A stretch of 7,614 bases of DNA from Thiohalobacter sp. (lineage in GTDB: Bacteria; Pseudomonadota; Gammaproteobacteria; DSM-19610). The stretch lies in the NCBI GenBank assembly GCA_027010005.1, contig JALVCM010000439.1, forward strand, positions 1-7,614, in the 5' to 3' direction. Shown piece after piece: positions 1-6,506 of this stretch (positions within the stretch are counted from its first letter, which is position 1; each line of letters starts with the position of its first letter). A program made the translations under genes and the position numbers. The notes beneath the pieces were generated by a model. It was not told the origin of the DNA, did not search any database, and saw only the letters and a list, made by a program, of their open reading frames with translations.

Positions 1-86
1 GTATCCCACGTCAGCACCGTGCGCTCAGCCAGAACAGACTGTGCAATGAACAACAGGGGAACCAGAAACAACCTGGAAAAATTCAT
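1..86 (-). CDS. Start of an exported protein, cut by the window edge
   Basis: Only the first 28 codons lie in the window. They read as a typical Sec signal peptide: MNFSR, a hydrophobic run (LFLVPLLFIAQSV), then LA-ER. The likely signal peptidase cleavage follows A20 (S-V-L-A). The mature protein would begin ERTVLTWD. The start is supported by an AGGAG ribosome binding site eight bases upstream. The gene follows the HD-GYP gene on the same strand after 62 bases with no convincing terminator, so co-transcription is plausible. The family cannot be identified from so short a piece. A periplasmic binding protein or other envelope protein would fit, but that is a guess. Confidence 0.72.
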   Translation of the reverse strand, partial: MNFSRLFLVPLLFIAQSVLAERTVLTWD

Positions 87-94
87 GGCAATAA

Positions 95-99
95 CTCCT
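95..99 (-). promoter_or_regulatory. Ribosome binding site of the left-edge exported gene
   Basis: AGGAG on the minus strand, eight bases before the ATG at 86-84. It decides the start of the partial gene and is the main reason to believe that a gene too short to stand out is real. Confidence 0.65.
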
Positions 100-148
100 G
101 CGTTTGTTTTACTGCCACCAGCATACAGGAACACCGCTACTGGATGGC

Positions 149-1273
149 TCAACCCATACGATTTTCAGCAAACTGCTCGACGATACTCTCGACTTCCTCG
201 CGGTGATCAAGCAACACCTGAACACATTCTGCATCCAGTTTCTTTCCGGCCAGCGCCTGCAGTTCGGCAAACGCCGCATCAATACTCCAGGCTTCCTTGT
301 AGGGGCGTTTACTGGTCAGCGCATCGAACACATCGGCAGTTGCAACAATACGGGCTTCAAGTGGTATCTCATCACCCTTGAGTCTCTCAGGGTAGCCCTC
401 CCCGCCAACAGACTCGTGATGATAGCGAACAATATTTCTAAGGATGTCGAGGTGCTGTATGGACGAGAGATTAAAATTGGCGATCATGTGATCGATGATC
501 TCCAGCCCTTTACAGGAATGTGTATTCATGACTTCACGTTCAGTTTCATCAAGCGGGCCATTTTTCAGCAAAACGCGGTCCGGTATCGCAACCTTGCCAA
601 TATCATGCAATGGCGCAAACATGAACACATGCTCCACAAATTCATCCGTCAAACCATGCTTGCCGGCAAGCTTGCGCGCTATCAGCTGGGAAAATCGTGA
701 CATCCGGTCAAGGTGACTACCGGTTTCGGGGTCTCGCTGGTGGGTAATATGGGTGGCCGTACTCAACGCTGCCGTCAGTGCACGTAAAGCAGATAATTCA
801 TCGATTACCATCAGCGAAATCAAGTGTGCAAAAACATCCAGCTCATTGAGCGCACGCTCGGTAAACACATCCGTCTGATAGGAATTAAAGAAGATAAACC
901 CGAAAAATCCGCCATTGTAAAACATCGGCAAGGTATAACTGGCTGCGTATCCCTGCCGACCAATCCGCTGCGTATGTTCCTGCCGGGTATCCTCGAAAGT
1001 CAGCAGGTTATTGATAACACGTGGCTTGCCATTGTCCAGAATGCTCTTGAGAGACGGGGCATCATCCAGGCTGGCCTGATAATGTGAAAGTGGATCATCG
1101 TTACCGCTGCTGTGAATATAGGTCTTCAGCACGGTAGTGGCCGGATCATAAATCGTGACCGCAATACGGGCCACAAAAGGCAGTTGTTGCTGAACCACTT
1201 TATGGCAATGGACCAGTTTGTCCCGCAGACTGGTCTGCTGGTTCAACGGCTCAAGAACATCTTTATATTTCAT
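149..1273 (-). CDS. GAF-like/HD-GYP protein, putative cyclic-di-GMP phosphodiesterase
   Basis: A 374-aa cytoplasmic protein with no signal peptide or membrane segment. Residues about 20-160 look like a GAF sensory domain, with a PMFYNGGFFGFIFF strand-turn-strand at 116-129. Residues about 165-370 are an HD-GYP domain. The metal and catalytic signature is complete: E183 and H187 in DPETGSHLDR, H223-D224 and K227 in HDIGK, H252, H285-H286-E287, GYP at 293-295 and D314 in ATADVFDALT. Family members hydrolyse cyclic-di-GMP to pGpG or GMP with two or three metal ions. Intact residues, including the E183 equivalent seen in trinuclear members, predict an active enzyme. The GAF-like domain would sense an unknown ligand. 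A short AGGG five bases before the ATG supports the start. It lies 62 bases downstream of trhP on the same strand. The HD-GYP assignment is very secure, the GAF label is moderate and the physiological target is unknown. Confidence 0.93.
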   Translation of the reverse strand: MKYKDVLEPLNQQTSLRDKLVHCHKVVQQQLPFVARIAVTIYDPATTVLKTYIHSSGNDDPLSHYQASLDDAPSLKSILDNGKPRVINNLLTFEDTRQEHTQRIGRQGYAASYTLPMFYNGGFFGFIFFNSYQTDVFTERALNELDVFAHLISLMVIDELSALRALTAALSTATHITHQRDPETGSHLDRMSRFSQLIARKLAGKHGLTDEFVEHVFMFAPLHDIGKVAIPDRVLLKNGPLDETEREVMNTHSCKGLEIIDHMIANFNLSSIQHLDILRNIVRYHHESVGGEGYPERLKGDEIPLEARIVATADVFDALTSKRPYKEAWSIDAAFAELQALAGKKLDAECVQVLLDHREEVESIVEQFAENRMG

Positions 1274-1335
1274 CTGAACCCTGCCATTAAAGATTAAGGA
1301 ACCTGTGATTAATACGCAACAGGAACAAGTCTGTC

Positions 1336-2634
1336 TCAGTAATTCACCGCCAGCAGGCCCATATCAAAATTACCTGGCTGGATGGGTATTCGCATACAAT
1401 GCCCGCTGCCCGGCGCCACATTGACAGTCTGCCCGTCCCGGTTACGCATTTCGGTCAGCGTAAAGGTGTGATTACCCCCGGGCAAGATCAGTTCCAGCTC
1501 GTCACCCACGGCGAAGCGGTTTTTGACAATCACTTCCAGCGTACCGCTGTCAGGGTCATATTGACCAAGCTCACCGACAAAACGCTGCCGGGCACTTTTT
1601 GAATGGTTATCCAGGTAGTTCTGGTATTCCTGCTCGTGGTGGCGCTGGAAGAAACCATCGGTGTAGCCACGGTTGGCCAGATTTTCCAGCTTGCCCAGCA
1701 ATGTCGGGTCAAACGAGCGCCCCGCCACCGCATCATCAATGGCCTTGCGGTAGACCTGTGCAGTACGTGCAGCGTAGTAGTGTGACTTGGTGCGCCCTTC
1801 TATCTTCAGGCTATCAATGCCCATTTTTACCAGCCGCTCGACGTGTTCGACTGCACGCAGGTCTTTGGAATTCATGATATAGGTGCCATGCTCGTCCTCT
1901 TCGACCGCCATCAGTTCGCCAGGACGATTGGCTTCTTCGATGAGGCTGACTTTGGGCGTAATCCCTGCGGGCTCGACAGAAACCGGGATCAGGTTTCCCG
2001 CATCATCTTCAGTCGCCTCACTCACCTTGTAATCCCAACGGCAGGAATTGGTGCAGGTCCCCTGGTTGGCGTCACGGTGATTGAAATAACCTGACAACAG
2101 GCAACGCCCGGAGTAGGCAATGCACAGCGCGCCGTGCACAAAGACCTCCAGTTCGATATCCGGGCATTGCTGTCGAATCTCCTCGACCTGGTCCAGTGAC
2201 AGCTCGCGTGACAAAATAATGCGCTTGATACCGATCGCCTGCCAGAACTTCACACTGGCGTAGTTCATGGTATTGGCCTGTACGGACAGGTGGATCGGGA
2301 TTTCGGGCCAACGCTCACGCACCAGCATAATCAAACCCGGATCCGCCATGATAAGCGCATCCGGACGCAATGCGATGACTGGCTCCATATCCCGGATAAA
2401 TGTGCTGACCTTGCTGTTGTGTGGCAGGACGTTGCTGGCAAGAAAAAATGCCTTGCCGGCCGCATGCACAAACTCGATACCCTCGGCAAGACGGTCCAGC
2501 GTACTGAAATCGTTATTGCGCACCCGCAGGCTGTAGCGCGGCATGCCCGCGTAAACCGCATCAGCACCATAGGTGATTGCGTAGCGCAGGTTTTTGAAGG
2601 TGCCGGCAGGGGCAAGGAGTTCAGGGGATTTCAT
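1336..2634 (-). CDS. trhP: Peptidase U32-family tRNA hydroxylation protein TrhP (YegQ)
   Basis: A 432-aa protein closely matching what I recall of E. coli YegQ/TrhP (about 450 aa). TrhP takes part in the prephenate-dependent route to 5-hydroxyuridine at tRNA position 34, which leads to cmo5U/mcmo5U and wider wobble decoding. Despite the old U32 peptidase name, no protease activity is implied. Family landmarks are ELLAPAGTFKNLRYA at 5-19, YGADAVYAG at 22-30, MADPGLIMLVRE at 96-107, HLSVQAN at 115-121, MNSKDLRA at 254-261 and KIEGRTKSHYYAARTAQVYR at 277-296. Cysteines C171, C178, C194 and C198 (HGALC, SGRC, QGTCTNSC) sit where the family conserves them and probably hold an iron-sulfur cluster. 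It is slightly shorter than the E. coli protein, mainly in the linker around 205-235. The ribosome binding site is weak (GAG). It heads a unit with the HD-GYP gene and faces an AT-rich divergent intergenic region. Confidence 0.93.
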   Translation of the reverse strand: MKSPELLAPAGTFKNLRYAITYGADAVYAGMPRYSLRVRNNDFSTLDRLAEGIEFVHAAGKAFFLASNVLPHNSKVSTFIRDMEPVIALRPDALIMADPGLIMLVRERWPEIPIHLSVQANTMNYASVKFWQAIGIKRIILSRELSLDQVEEIRQQCPDIELEVFVHGALCIAYSGRCLLSGYFNHRDANQGTCTNSCRWDYKVSEATEDDAGNLIPVSVEPAGITPKVSLIEEANRPGELMAVEEDEHGTYIMNSKDLRAVEHVERLVKMGIDSLKIEGRTKSHYYAARTAQVYRKAIDDAVAGRSFDPTLLGKLENLANRGYTDGFFQRHHEQEYQNYLDNHSKSARQRFVGELGQYDPDSGTLEVIVKNRFAVGDELELILPGGNHTFTLTEMRNRDGQTVNVAPGSGHCMRIPIQPGNFDMGLLAVNY

Positions 2635-2937
2635 GTGCTCAACTCAACCAACAGGCTTTGGGGCTGCGCATTCTACTGCGAGAGACAGGCAGGCGTCAGC
2701 CATTTTATTTTATTCTATAAATAGTATTAATTATTATATATATCTATTTGATTTTACATATTTTTATTAAGACATCTGTCATCATATCCATGACGCTGCA
2801 AATAACAATGGTAGGTCAGGGAATATTTCCATGCCTGAAGCTCTCTATTTTAAATGAAATACAAATTAATGCAGGGCCTTCAAGAATTAATCTGTGGCCG
2901 TAATCCAAGTGATCCACCATCATCAGGAGAGAGTTCG
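2635..2937. promoter_or_regulatory. Divergent intergenic region with a very AT-rich core
   Basis: About 300 gene-free bases between divergent genes. Positions 2701-2770 contain only 6 G/C in 70. This stretch must hold the promoters of trhP (minus) and of the small exported gene (plus). On the minus strand an exact TATAAT lies at 2738-2733, but I see no matching TTGACA at 17 bases. On the plus strand I find no convincing -35/-10 pair. The AT-rich core could be an UP element or a binding site for a nucleoid protein such as H-NS or IHF. Function is inferred from position and composition. A reading frame open from 2854 into the plus-strand gene lacks a good ribosome binding site, so I treat that part as leader. 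Confidence 0.5.
2925..2929 (+). promoter_or_regulatory. Ribosome binding site of the small exported gene
   Basis: AGGAG followed by eight bases and the ATG at 2938. It decides the start. The in-frame upstream ATG at 2854 has no such site, and it would bury the signal peptide behind 28 polar residues. Confidence 0.75.
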
Positions 2938-3306
2938 ATGACAAAAAAACTATTATCATTTGTAATTGCTTTTGCGATTTCCAGCATACTGGCGCTTGGC
3001 AGTCACAATCTATCGGCCGCAGAATACCCGCTCCAGCAGAAACTGGAACAATGTGAAACAGCCTTCAAGCAATCACGCAGCAAAACAGTCACCCGCGAGC
3101 AGGCCGCAAAAGCCCGTGCCAAACACTTCGGCCTGATGGTTGAAATACTGCAACATATCAACGACGCCAACGTGAAGGCGGCTGATGAAGGACGGCCTCT
3201 GACACCGGAAGAACTCAGCAACAGTGTACGTGTAATGGGACACCTGGTTGAAATGCTTGCCAAGGACCATATGGCGCCGCGTGCTGAATGGTCTTACGTG
3301 TACTGA
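2938..3306 (+). CDS. Small exported protein of unknown function
   Basis: A 122-aa protein that I do not recognise. It starts with a clear signal peptide: MTKK, a hydrophobic core from about L5 to L20, and a likely cleavage after S-A-A at residue 28. The mature form is about 94 aa, beginning EYPLQQKLEQCETAF. It is predicted to be almost entirely helical, charged and soluble. It has a single cysteine at about residue 34, a basic helix around 50-60 (REQAAKARAKHFG), and an acidic turn (EGRPLTPEEL) before a second long helix. The C-terminus ends in aromatic residues (WSYVY). It has no lipobox, so it is probably periplasmic or secreted. It is the only plus-strand gene, has its own strong ribosome binding site, and ends just before a strong terminator, so it looks monocistronic. 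The single cysteine could allow dimerisation, but this is speculation. Confidence 0.82.
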   Translation: MTKKLLSFVIAFAISSILALGSHNLSAAEYPLQQKLEQCETAFKQSRSKTVTREQAAKARAKHFGLMVEILQHINDANVKAADEGRPLTPEELSNSVRVMGHLVEMLAKDHMAPRAEWSYVY

Positions 3307-3327
3307 CTTTTACCGTTTACCAATAAC

Positions 3328-3378
3328 AAAAACCCGCCGGCGACGCTAACCGTTACATACCGGCAATGGCGGGTTTTT
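3328..3378. terminator. Bidirectional rho-independent terminator
   Basis: AAAAACCCGCC (3328-3338) and GGCGGGTTTTT (3368-3378) form a perfect 11-base stem. The 29-base loop can partly pair internally through an alternative GCCGG/CCGGC pairing. The plus strand has a T6 tract at 3374-3379, and the minus strand reads GGGTTTTTG, so both directions have a U-tract. It lies 21 bases past the stop of the plus-strand exported gene and 26 bases past the stop of the minus-strand small gene. It therefore serves both convergent genes. Confidence 0.88.
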
Positions 3379-3404
3379 TGTTTTCAATGCCCCTGTATGT
3401 GCAT

Positions 3405-3671
3405 CTACCCACCTCGCACTGCCTCATCCATCTCCTGCAGTGCGGCATCCCAGGCCTCGCCCTGATTACCGTTTTCAGCCATCAGTTCCATCAGGCCGTA
3501 GGCTAGCTGGCGGTGACCGGGGGACAGGTCCCGCAGTTTACGTAACATGTACAGGTAACCGCTGTTTTCCATTTTCAGCGTACTGATGAGTGCATAGAGC
3601 TGCAGACCCGGACCACTGTGTGGATTTGACCGGATAATTTCGGTGACCTGTTGTAATACATTTTCCTGCAT
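3405..3671 (-). CDS. Small helical protein of unknown function
   Basis: An 88-aa cytoplasmic protein beginning MQENVLQQVTEIIRSNPHSG. I do not recognise the family. It looks all-helical, with a Gly/Pro-rich turn (NPHSGPG), a central YALISTLK helix, a basic stretch (MLRKLRDLSPGHRQLAYG) and an acidic C-terminal helix (EAWDAALQEMDEAV). No catalytic motif is visible. The frame stays open up to 3728, but the extra 19 codons are translated inverted-repeat DNA. The ATG at 3671 has a GAGG site six bases upstream, so I choose that start. It follows tsaB on the same strand, with 163 bases between them mostly filled by the repeat element, and may be the last gene of the yoaA-tsaB unit or have its own promoter. 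It is followed by the bidirectional terminator. That it is a gene is fairly likely; its function is unknown. Confidence 0.68.
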   Translation of the reverse strand: MQENVLQQVTEIIRSNPHSGPGLQLYALISTLKMENSGYLYMLRKLRDLSPGHRQLAYGLMELMAENGNQGEAWDAALQEMDEAVRGG

Positions 3672-3677
3672 GACAAG

Positions 3678-3681
3678 CCTC
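3678..3681 (-). promoter_or_regulatory. Ribosome binding site deciding the start of the small helical gene
   Basis: GAGG on the minus strand, six bases before the ATG at 3671-3669. It supports the 88-aa form over a 107-aa reading that would translate the neighbouring repeat. Confidence 0.5.
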
Positions 3682-3684
3682 AAA

Positions 3685-3700
3685 AATATTTGAATATTTG
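3685..3700 (+). repeat. Tandem AATATTTG duplicate at the repeat edge
   Basis: AATATTTG occurs twice head to tail (3685-3692 and 3693-3700). The second copy runs into the left inverted repeat. It may be chance in AT-rich sequence or a trace of the insertion event. It lies just upstream of the small helical gene's ribosome binding site. Confidence 0.4.
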
Positions 3701-3851
3701 GGGTCAGAGTAAAAACTGCTTCCCGCAAATAATATTAACCGTCAGGATGCCTCTGATTAATTCATAACTCACGTCATTGCGGGCGAAGCGTGGCAGTCTC
3801 GTACTATGGAATCAGCCTGGAGGTACCCTGGTTTTTACTCTGACCCCAAAT
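3696..3851. repeat. Compound inverted-repeat element (MITE/REP-like), 156 bases
   Basis: The arms at 3696-3716 and 3831-3851 are perfect 21-base inverted copies. The core is GGGGTCAGAGTAAAAA on the left and its reverse complement TTTTTACTCTGACCCC on the right. The 114-base interior has no gene. Inside it, GCTTCCCGCAA (3718-3728) can pair with TTGCGGGCGAAGC (3777-3789) except for a two-base bulge, so the element can fold into a long nested hairpin. From memory, the GGGGTCAGAGTAAAAA sequence is common near IS200-like/REP-associated tyrosine transposase genes in proteobacteria, but no transposase is present here, so mobilisation in trans is an inference. No clear target duplication is seen. The right arm forms the end of tsaB, and the left arm lies in the leader of the downstream small gene. 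Confidence 0.8.
3772..3800 (+). repeat. CGTCATTGCG-type dispersed repeat, half unit
   Basis: The sequence starting CGTCATTGCGGGCGAAGCG and continuing TGGCAGTCTC resembles a palindromic intergenic repeat known to me from many bacterial genomes (CGTCATTGCGAGCGAAGC and variants). In full copies a reversed half ending GCAATGACG follows. That second half is missing here, so this looks like a single or decayed half unit nested between the 21-base inverted arms. Recognition is from memory. Confidence 0.55.
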
Positions 3852-4539
3852 TGTTTGATTTGGGTTTGTCCGCCACATTGTTGCGCAAGTAGACGGGGGC
3901 TGCCTGTTCCGGGGGAACGGCCTCGCCCACCTGATACAGCCCGGCGGCCAGCTGTGCAATATCGGAAGCATGCGGCAGACAGTCTGGCAGGCAAGCTGTT
4001 TTTGACAAGTCACAACGTGCTGACAATACGTCCCTGTAGCTTTGCCAGCCACTGCCGGCACCAAACCACTCCCCGCTACCGGGCAAAGGCACCGCCTCCG
4101 GCGCACAAACACGTTCTTCACTGACCAGTGAAGCATGACCACTGCTGTCGACCCGGTATGCGCCCCAGTAGACTTCTTTCATCCGCGCATCCAGCGCCGC
4201 AAGAATGTTTGTCCTGCCGCTGGCGATATGTGCGCCATAAGCCAGTGCCGCCAGTGTGGAAACCGGTACAACCGGGATATCTGCAGCAAATGCCAGCCCC
4301 TGTGTCACGCCGGCGGCAATGCGCAGGCCGGTAAAGGATCCTGGTCCACGGCCAAAGGCGATGGCATCGAGCTGGGCAGGCGTGATAGCGGCATCAGTCA
4401 GCAAGGCCTCGACCCACGGCAGCACCAGCGCAGCATGCCGTCTTGGTGCGATTTCGAAACGTTCCAGTACGTCACCATCCTGGTACAGTGCAACAGAACA
4501 GGCCTCGGTGGCAGTCTCGATCGCAAGCAGGCGCAGCAT
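3835..4539 (-). CDS. tsaB: tRNA t6A37 synthesis protein TsaB
   Basis: A 234-aa protein, the usual length for TsaB (E. coli, 231 aa). TsaB is the non-catalytic ASKHA-fold partner that binds TsaD and TsaE. The complex transfers threonylcarbamoyl from the TsaC product to A37 of ANN-decoding tRNAs, in the cytoplasm. Diagnostic motifs are LAIETATEACSVAL at 5-18, FGRGPGSFTGLRI at 62-74, GVTQGLAFA at 77-85, ALDARMKEVYWG at 115-126 and the C-terminal PVYLRNNVADK at 215-225. The start lies two bases after the yoaA stop, with no strong ribosome binding site, suggesting translational coupling. The last codons are odd: the end (NNLGSE-stop) is encoded within or at the edge of the inverted repeat, and GAG-TAA comes from the repeat's GGGGTCAGAGTAA core. 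The family core ends before this, so function should be intact. Confidence 0.95.
   Translation of the reverse strand: MLRLLAIETATEACSVALYQDGDVLERFEIAPRRHAALVLPWVEALLTDAAITPAQLDAIAFGRGPGSFTGLRIAAGVTQGLAFAADIPVVPVSTLAALAYGAHIASGRTNILAALDARMKEVYWGAYRVDSSGHASLVSEERVCAPEAVPLPGSGEWFGAGSGWQSYRDVLSARCDLSKTACLPDCLPHASDIAQLAAGLYQVGEAVPPEQAAPVYLRNNVADKPKSNNLGSE
3845..3864. repeat. Short hairpin at the tsaB 3' end
   Basis: CCCAAAT (3845-3851) and ATTTGGG (3858-3864) form a seven-base perfect stem with a six-base loop. It straddles the outer edge of the right inverted repeat and lies inside the last codons of tsaB. No U-tract follows on the minus strand that would make it a clear terminator. It could stabilise the tsaB message end or compete with the longer repeat fold. 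Confidence 0.4.
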
Positions 4540-4541
4540 GA

Positions 4542-6494
4542 TTACAGGCTCAGCGCATCACTGGCGTGGAAGAACTTTACGACATCCGCCAGGTCACGGG
4601 TACGCCCCATGTCCGGCAGGCTGTTGAGGAACACACGGCCGTAGCGCTTGCCCAGCAGGCGCGGATCACAGATAACCAGTACGCCACGATCATTCACATC
4701 ACGAATCAAACGTCCGACACCCTGTTTCAGGGTAATCACGGCGTGTGGCAACTGTTCGTCCATAAAAGGATTGCCACCCCGTTCTTTCATGGCATCGATA
4801 CGCGCCTGCCAGACCGGGTCGCCCGGGGATGCAAACGGTAGCTTGTCGATAATGACACAGGACAATGCCTCGCCCCGTACATCGACGCCTTCCCAGAAAC
4901 TGCTGGTGCCCAACAGTACGGCATTGCCCAGTTCACGGAAACGTTCCAGTAATTCATTTCGCGGCGCATCACCCTGCACCAGTAACGGGAACTGGCAACT
5001 GTCGCGCAGGCGTTCACGCGCAATATTCATTGCCCGGTAGCTGGTAAAGAGTACAAAGGTCCGTCCCCGGGCTGCCTCGATAATCGCTTCTGCCTCGTCG
5101 AGCATGCACTTTGTATAGTCAGGGTCTGACGGTTCCGGCATCCCCTTTGGCACGTAGAACAACGCATTGCCGGCATAGTCAAAGGGACTGTCCAGCTGCA
5201 GGGTGGCAGCGTCTTCCAGGCCCAGCTTGTGTGCAAAGTGGGCAAAACTGTCGTTCACGGACAGGGTCGCCGAGGTAAAGATCCAGCAATCAGGCAAGGC
5301 ATGGCGCTGGCTGTTGAAGTTCTCCGACACGTCGAGCGGTGTGAGATTGATCCGGAACGACTGTCGCCAGGTCTCGAACCAGTGGATATATTCTGGTGGT
5401 GGCTGCTCGGTGGTCTGGGCCAGCAGGGTCTGTACGCGCAGGGCACGCTGGTAACAGTTATCCAGTCCGCGGCTGCGTTCCGACAGGGGTTCCAGTTGTA
5501 ACGCCAGTTCGGCTAGGGCGATCTTCAGTGCGTCACGTGCTTCGGTCAAGGCATTGTTGGCAGCCAGTCTTGACCAGGGTGCGCGTTGTTCACCCTGCCC
5601 CATTTGCAGACGGAATTCACGGGTGGCTTTTTCCAGTTCACGGGCGATATCCGGTAAACCATCCAGCTCGCCGGTTTCGGCGATATACTCGTTGATCGCA
5701 TCCTGTGCCAGTTCCAGCAGTTGCCGGCTGGACAGCGCCATACCAAAAAATCTTGAGGCCGTTTCCGGCAACTGGTGTGCCTCGTCAATAATAAAAGCCT
5801 CGGCACCCGGTAACAGTTCACCAAAACCCTCTTCCTTGAGCGCCATGTCCGCACACAACAGGTGGTGGTTGATCACCACCAGGTCGGCATCCTGTGCTTC
5901 ACGGCGTGCTTTCATAACGTGGCAGTCGGAGAACCAGTCGCACTCGGAACCGAGGCAGTTCTCTGTCGTCGAGGTCACCTTCGGCCATACCGGAGAGTCC
6001 TCGGGGATATTAGACAATTCTGCAATATCACCACTGGCAGTACGCCCGGACCAGTCGAATACCTGCTCCAGCTGGTTGACCTGGCGACGGTCACCGAGGC
6101 GGCCTTCGCTGCGCGTCATGTGTAAACGCTGGTGGCAAAGATAATTGGCGCGTCCTTTCAGTAACGCCGCCTTGAGCGGCACACCCAGCGCGGAACGTAC
6201 GGTAGGCAGGTCACGATGAAACAGCTGGTCCTGGAGATGACGTGTCCCGGTGGAGATGATGACTTTTTTGCCGGACAGCAGGGCCGGTACCAGGTAGGCA
6301 AAGGTTTTACCGGTACCGGTACCGGCCTCGACGATCAGGGTTGAGTTATCACTGAGCGCCTGCTCGACCGCTGCCGCCATGTCCTGTTGCTGGGGACGCG
6401 CGGCAAAACCCTGCACCTCACCCGCAAGCAGGCCATCGCTGCCCAGGCAGGCACTCGCCTGTGTAATGTCATCAGCCAGTGGATTTACCGTCAT
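4542..6494 (-). CDS. yoaA: DinG-family (XPD-like) ATP-dependent DNA helicase YoaA
   Basis: A 650-aa superfamily 2 helicase, similar along its length to E. coli YoaA (about 636 aa). YoaA is a 5'-3' iron-sulfur helicase that partners the HolC (chi) clamp-loader subunit and helps repair or rescue stalled replication forks. The Walker A motif EAGTGTGKT is at 56-64. The four cluster cysteines are C120, C180, C185 and C191 (NYLC, then NCLGSECDWFSDC). The Walker B DEAH box is at 237-240, the SATLSVND motif at 408-415, SSFWEGVDVRG at 531-541 and motif VI QGVGRLIR at 591-598. All key residues are present, so it should be active. It starts 12 bases after the upstream unknown gene and ends two bases before tsaB, an order shared with E. 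coli. The ATG at 6494 has a poor ribosome binding site, so coupling is likely. DinG proper is the alternative name, but the neighbour and close similarity favour YoaA. Confidence 0.94.
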   Translation of the reverse strand: MTVNPLADDITQASACLGSDGLLAGEVQGFAARPQQQDMAAAVEQALSDNSTLIVEAGTGTGKTFAYLVPALLSGKKVIISTGTRHLQDQLFHRDLPTVRSALGVPLKAALLKGRANYLCHQRLHMTRSEGRLGDRRQVNQLEQVFDWSGRTASGDIAELSNIPEDSPVWPKVTSTTENCLGSECDWFSDCHVMKARREAQDADLVVINHHLLCADMALKEEGFGELLPGAEAFIIDEAHQLPETASRFFGMALSSRQLLELAQDAINEYIAETGELDGLPDIARELEKATREFRLQMGQGEQRAPWSRLAANNALTEARDALKIALAELALQLEPLSERSRGLDNCYQRALRVQTLLAQTTEQPPPEYIHWFETWRQSFRINLTPLDVSENFNSQRHALPDCWIFTSATLSVNDSFAHFAHKLGLEDAATLQLDSPFDYAGNALFYVPKGMPEPSDPDYTKCMLDEAEAIIEAARGRTFVLFTSYRAMNIARERLRDSCQFPLLVQGDAPRNELLERFRELGNAVLLGTSSFWEGVDVRGEALSCVIIDKLPFASPGDPVWQARIDAMKERGGNPFMDEQLPHAVITLKQGVGRLIRDVNDRGVLVICDPRLLGKRYGRVFLNSLPDMGRTRDLADVVKFFHASDALSL

Positions 6495-6506
6495 AACAGG
6501 CTACAG

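Noticed and set aside
87..148. Possible terminator after the HD-GYP gene
   Set aside because: CCAGTA and TGCTGG can form only a short stem with a wobble pair, and no U-tract follows, so it is too weak to call.
104..700. Plus-strand open frame of 198 codons
   Set aside because: It is antisense to the conserved HD-GYP domain on the minus strand and shows no family motif or ribosome binding site.
1274..1335. AT-rich inverted pieces (ATTAA...TTAAT) between trhP and the HD-GYP gene
   Set aside because: The pairings are five to six A/T pairs with no GC stem or U-tract, so they support neither a terminator nor an operator.
2854..2937. Upstream in-frame ATG extending the small exported protein by 28 residues
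   Set aside because: The ATG at 2938 has an ideal AGGAG site and starts directly with the signal peptide. The extension is polar and has no ribosome binding site.
3777..4124. Plus-strand open frame of 115 codons
   Set aside because: It runs from the repeat element into the antisense of tsaB, with no ribosome binding site and no recognisable domain. Its VFTLTPN segment is repeat-derived.
6309..6326. Tandem ACCGGT hexamer repeats
   Set aside because: They are explained by alternating Gly-Thr codons of the Walker A motif (GTGTGKT) of yoaA on the minus strand.
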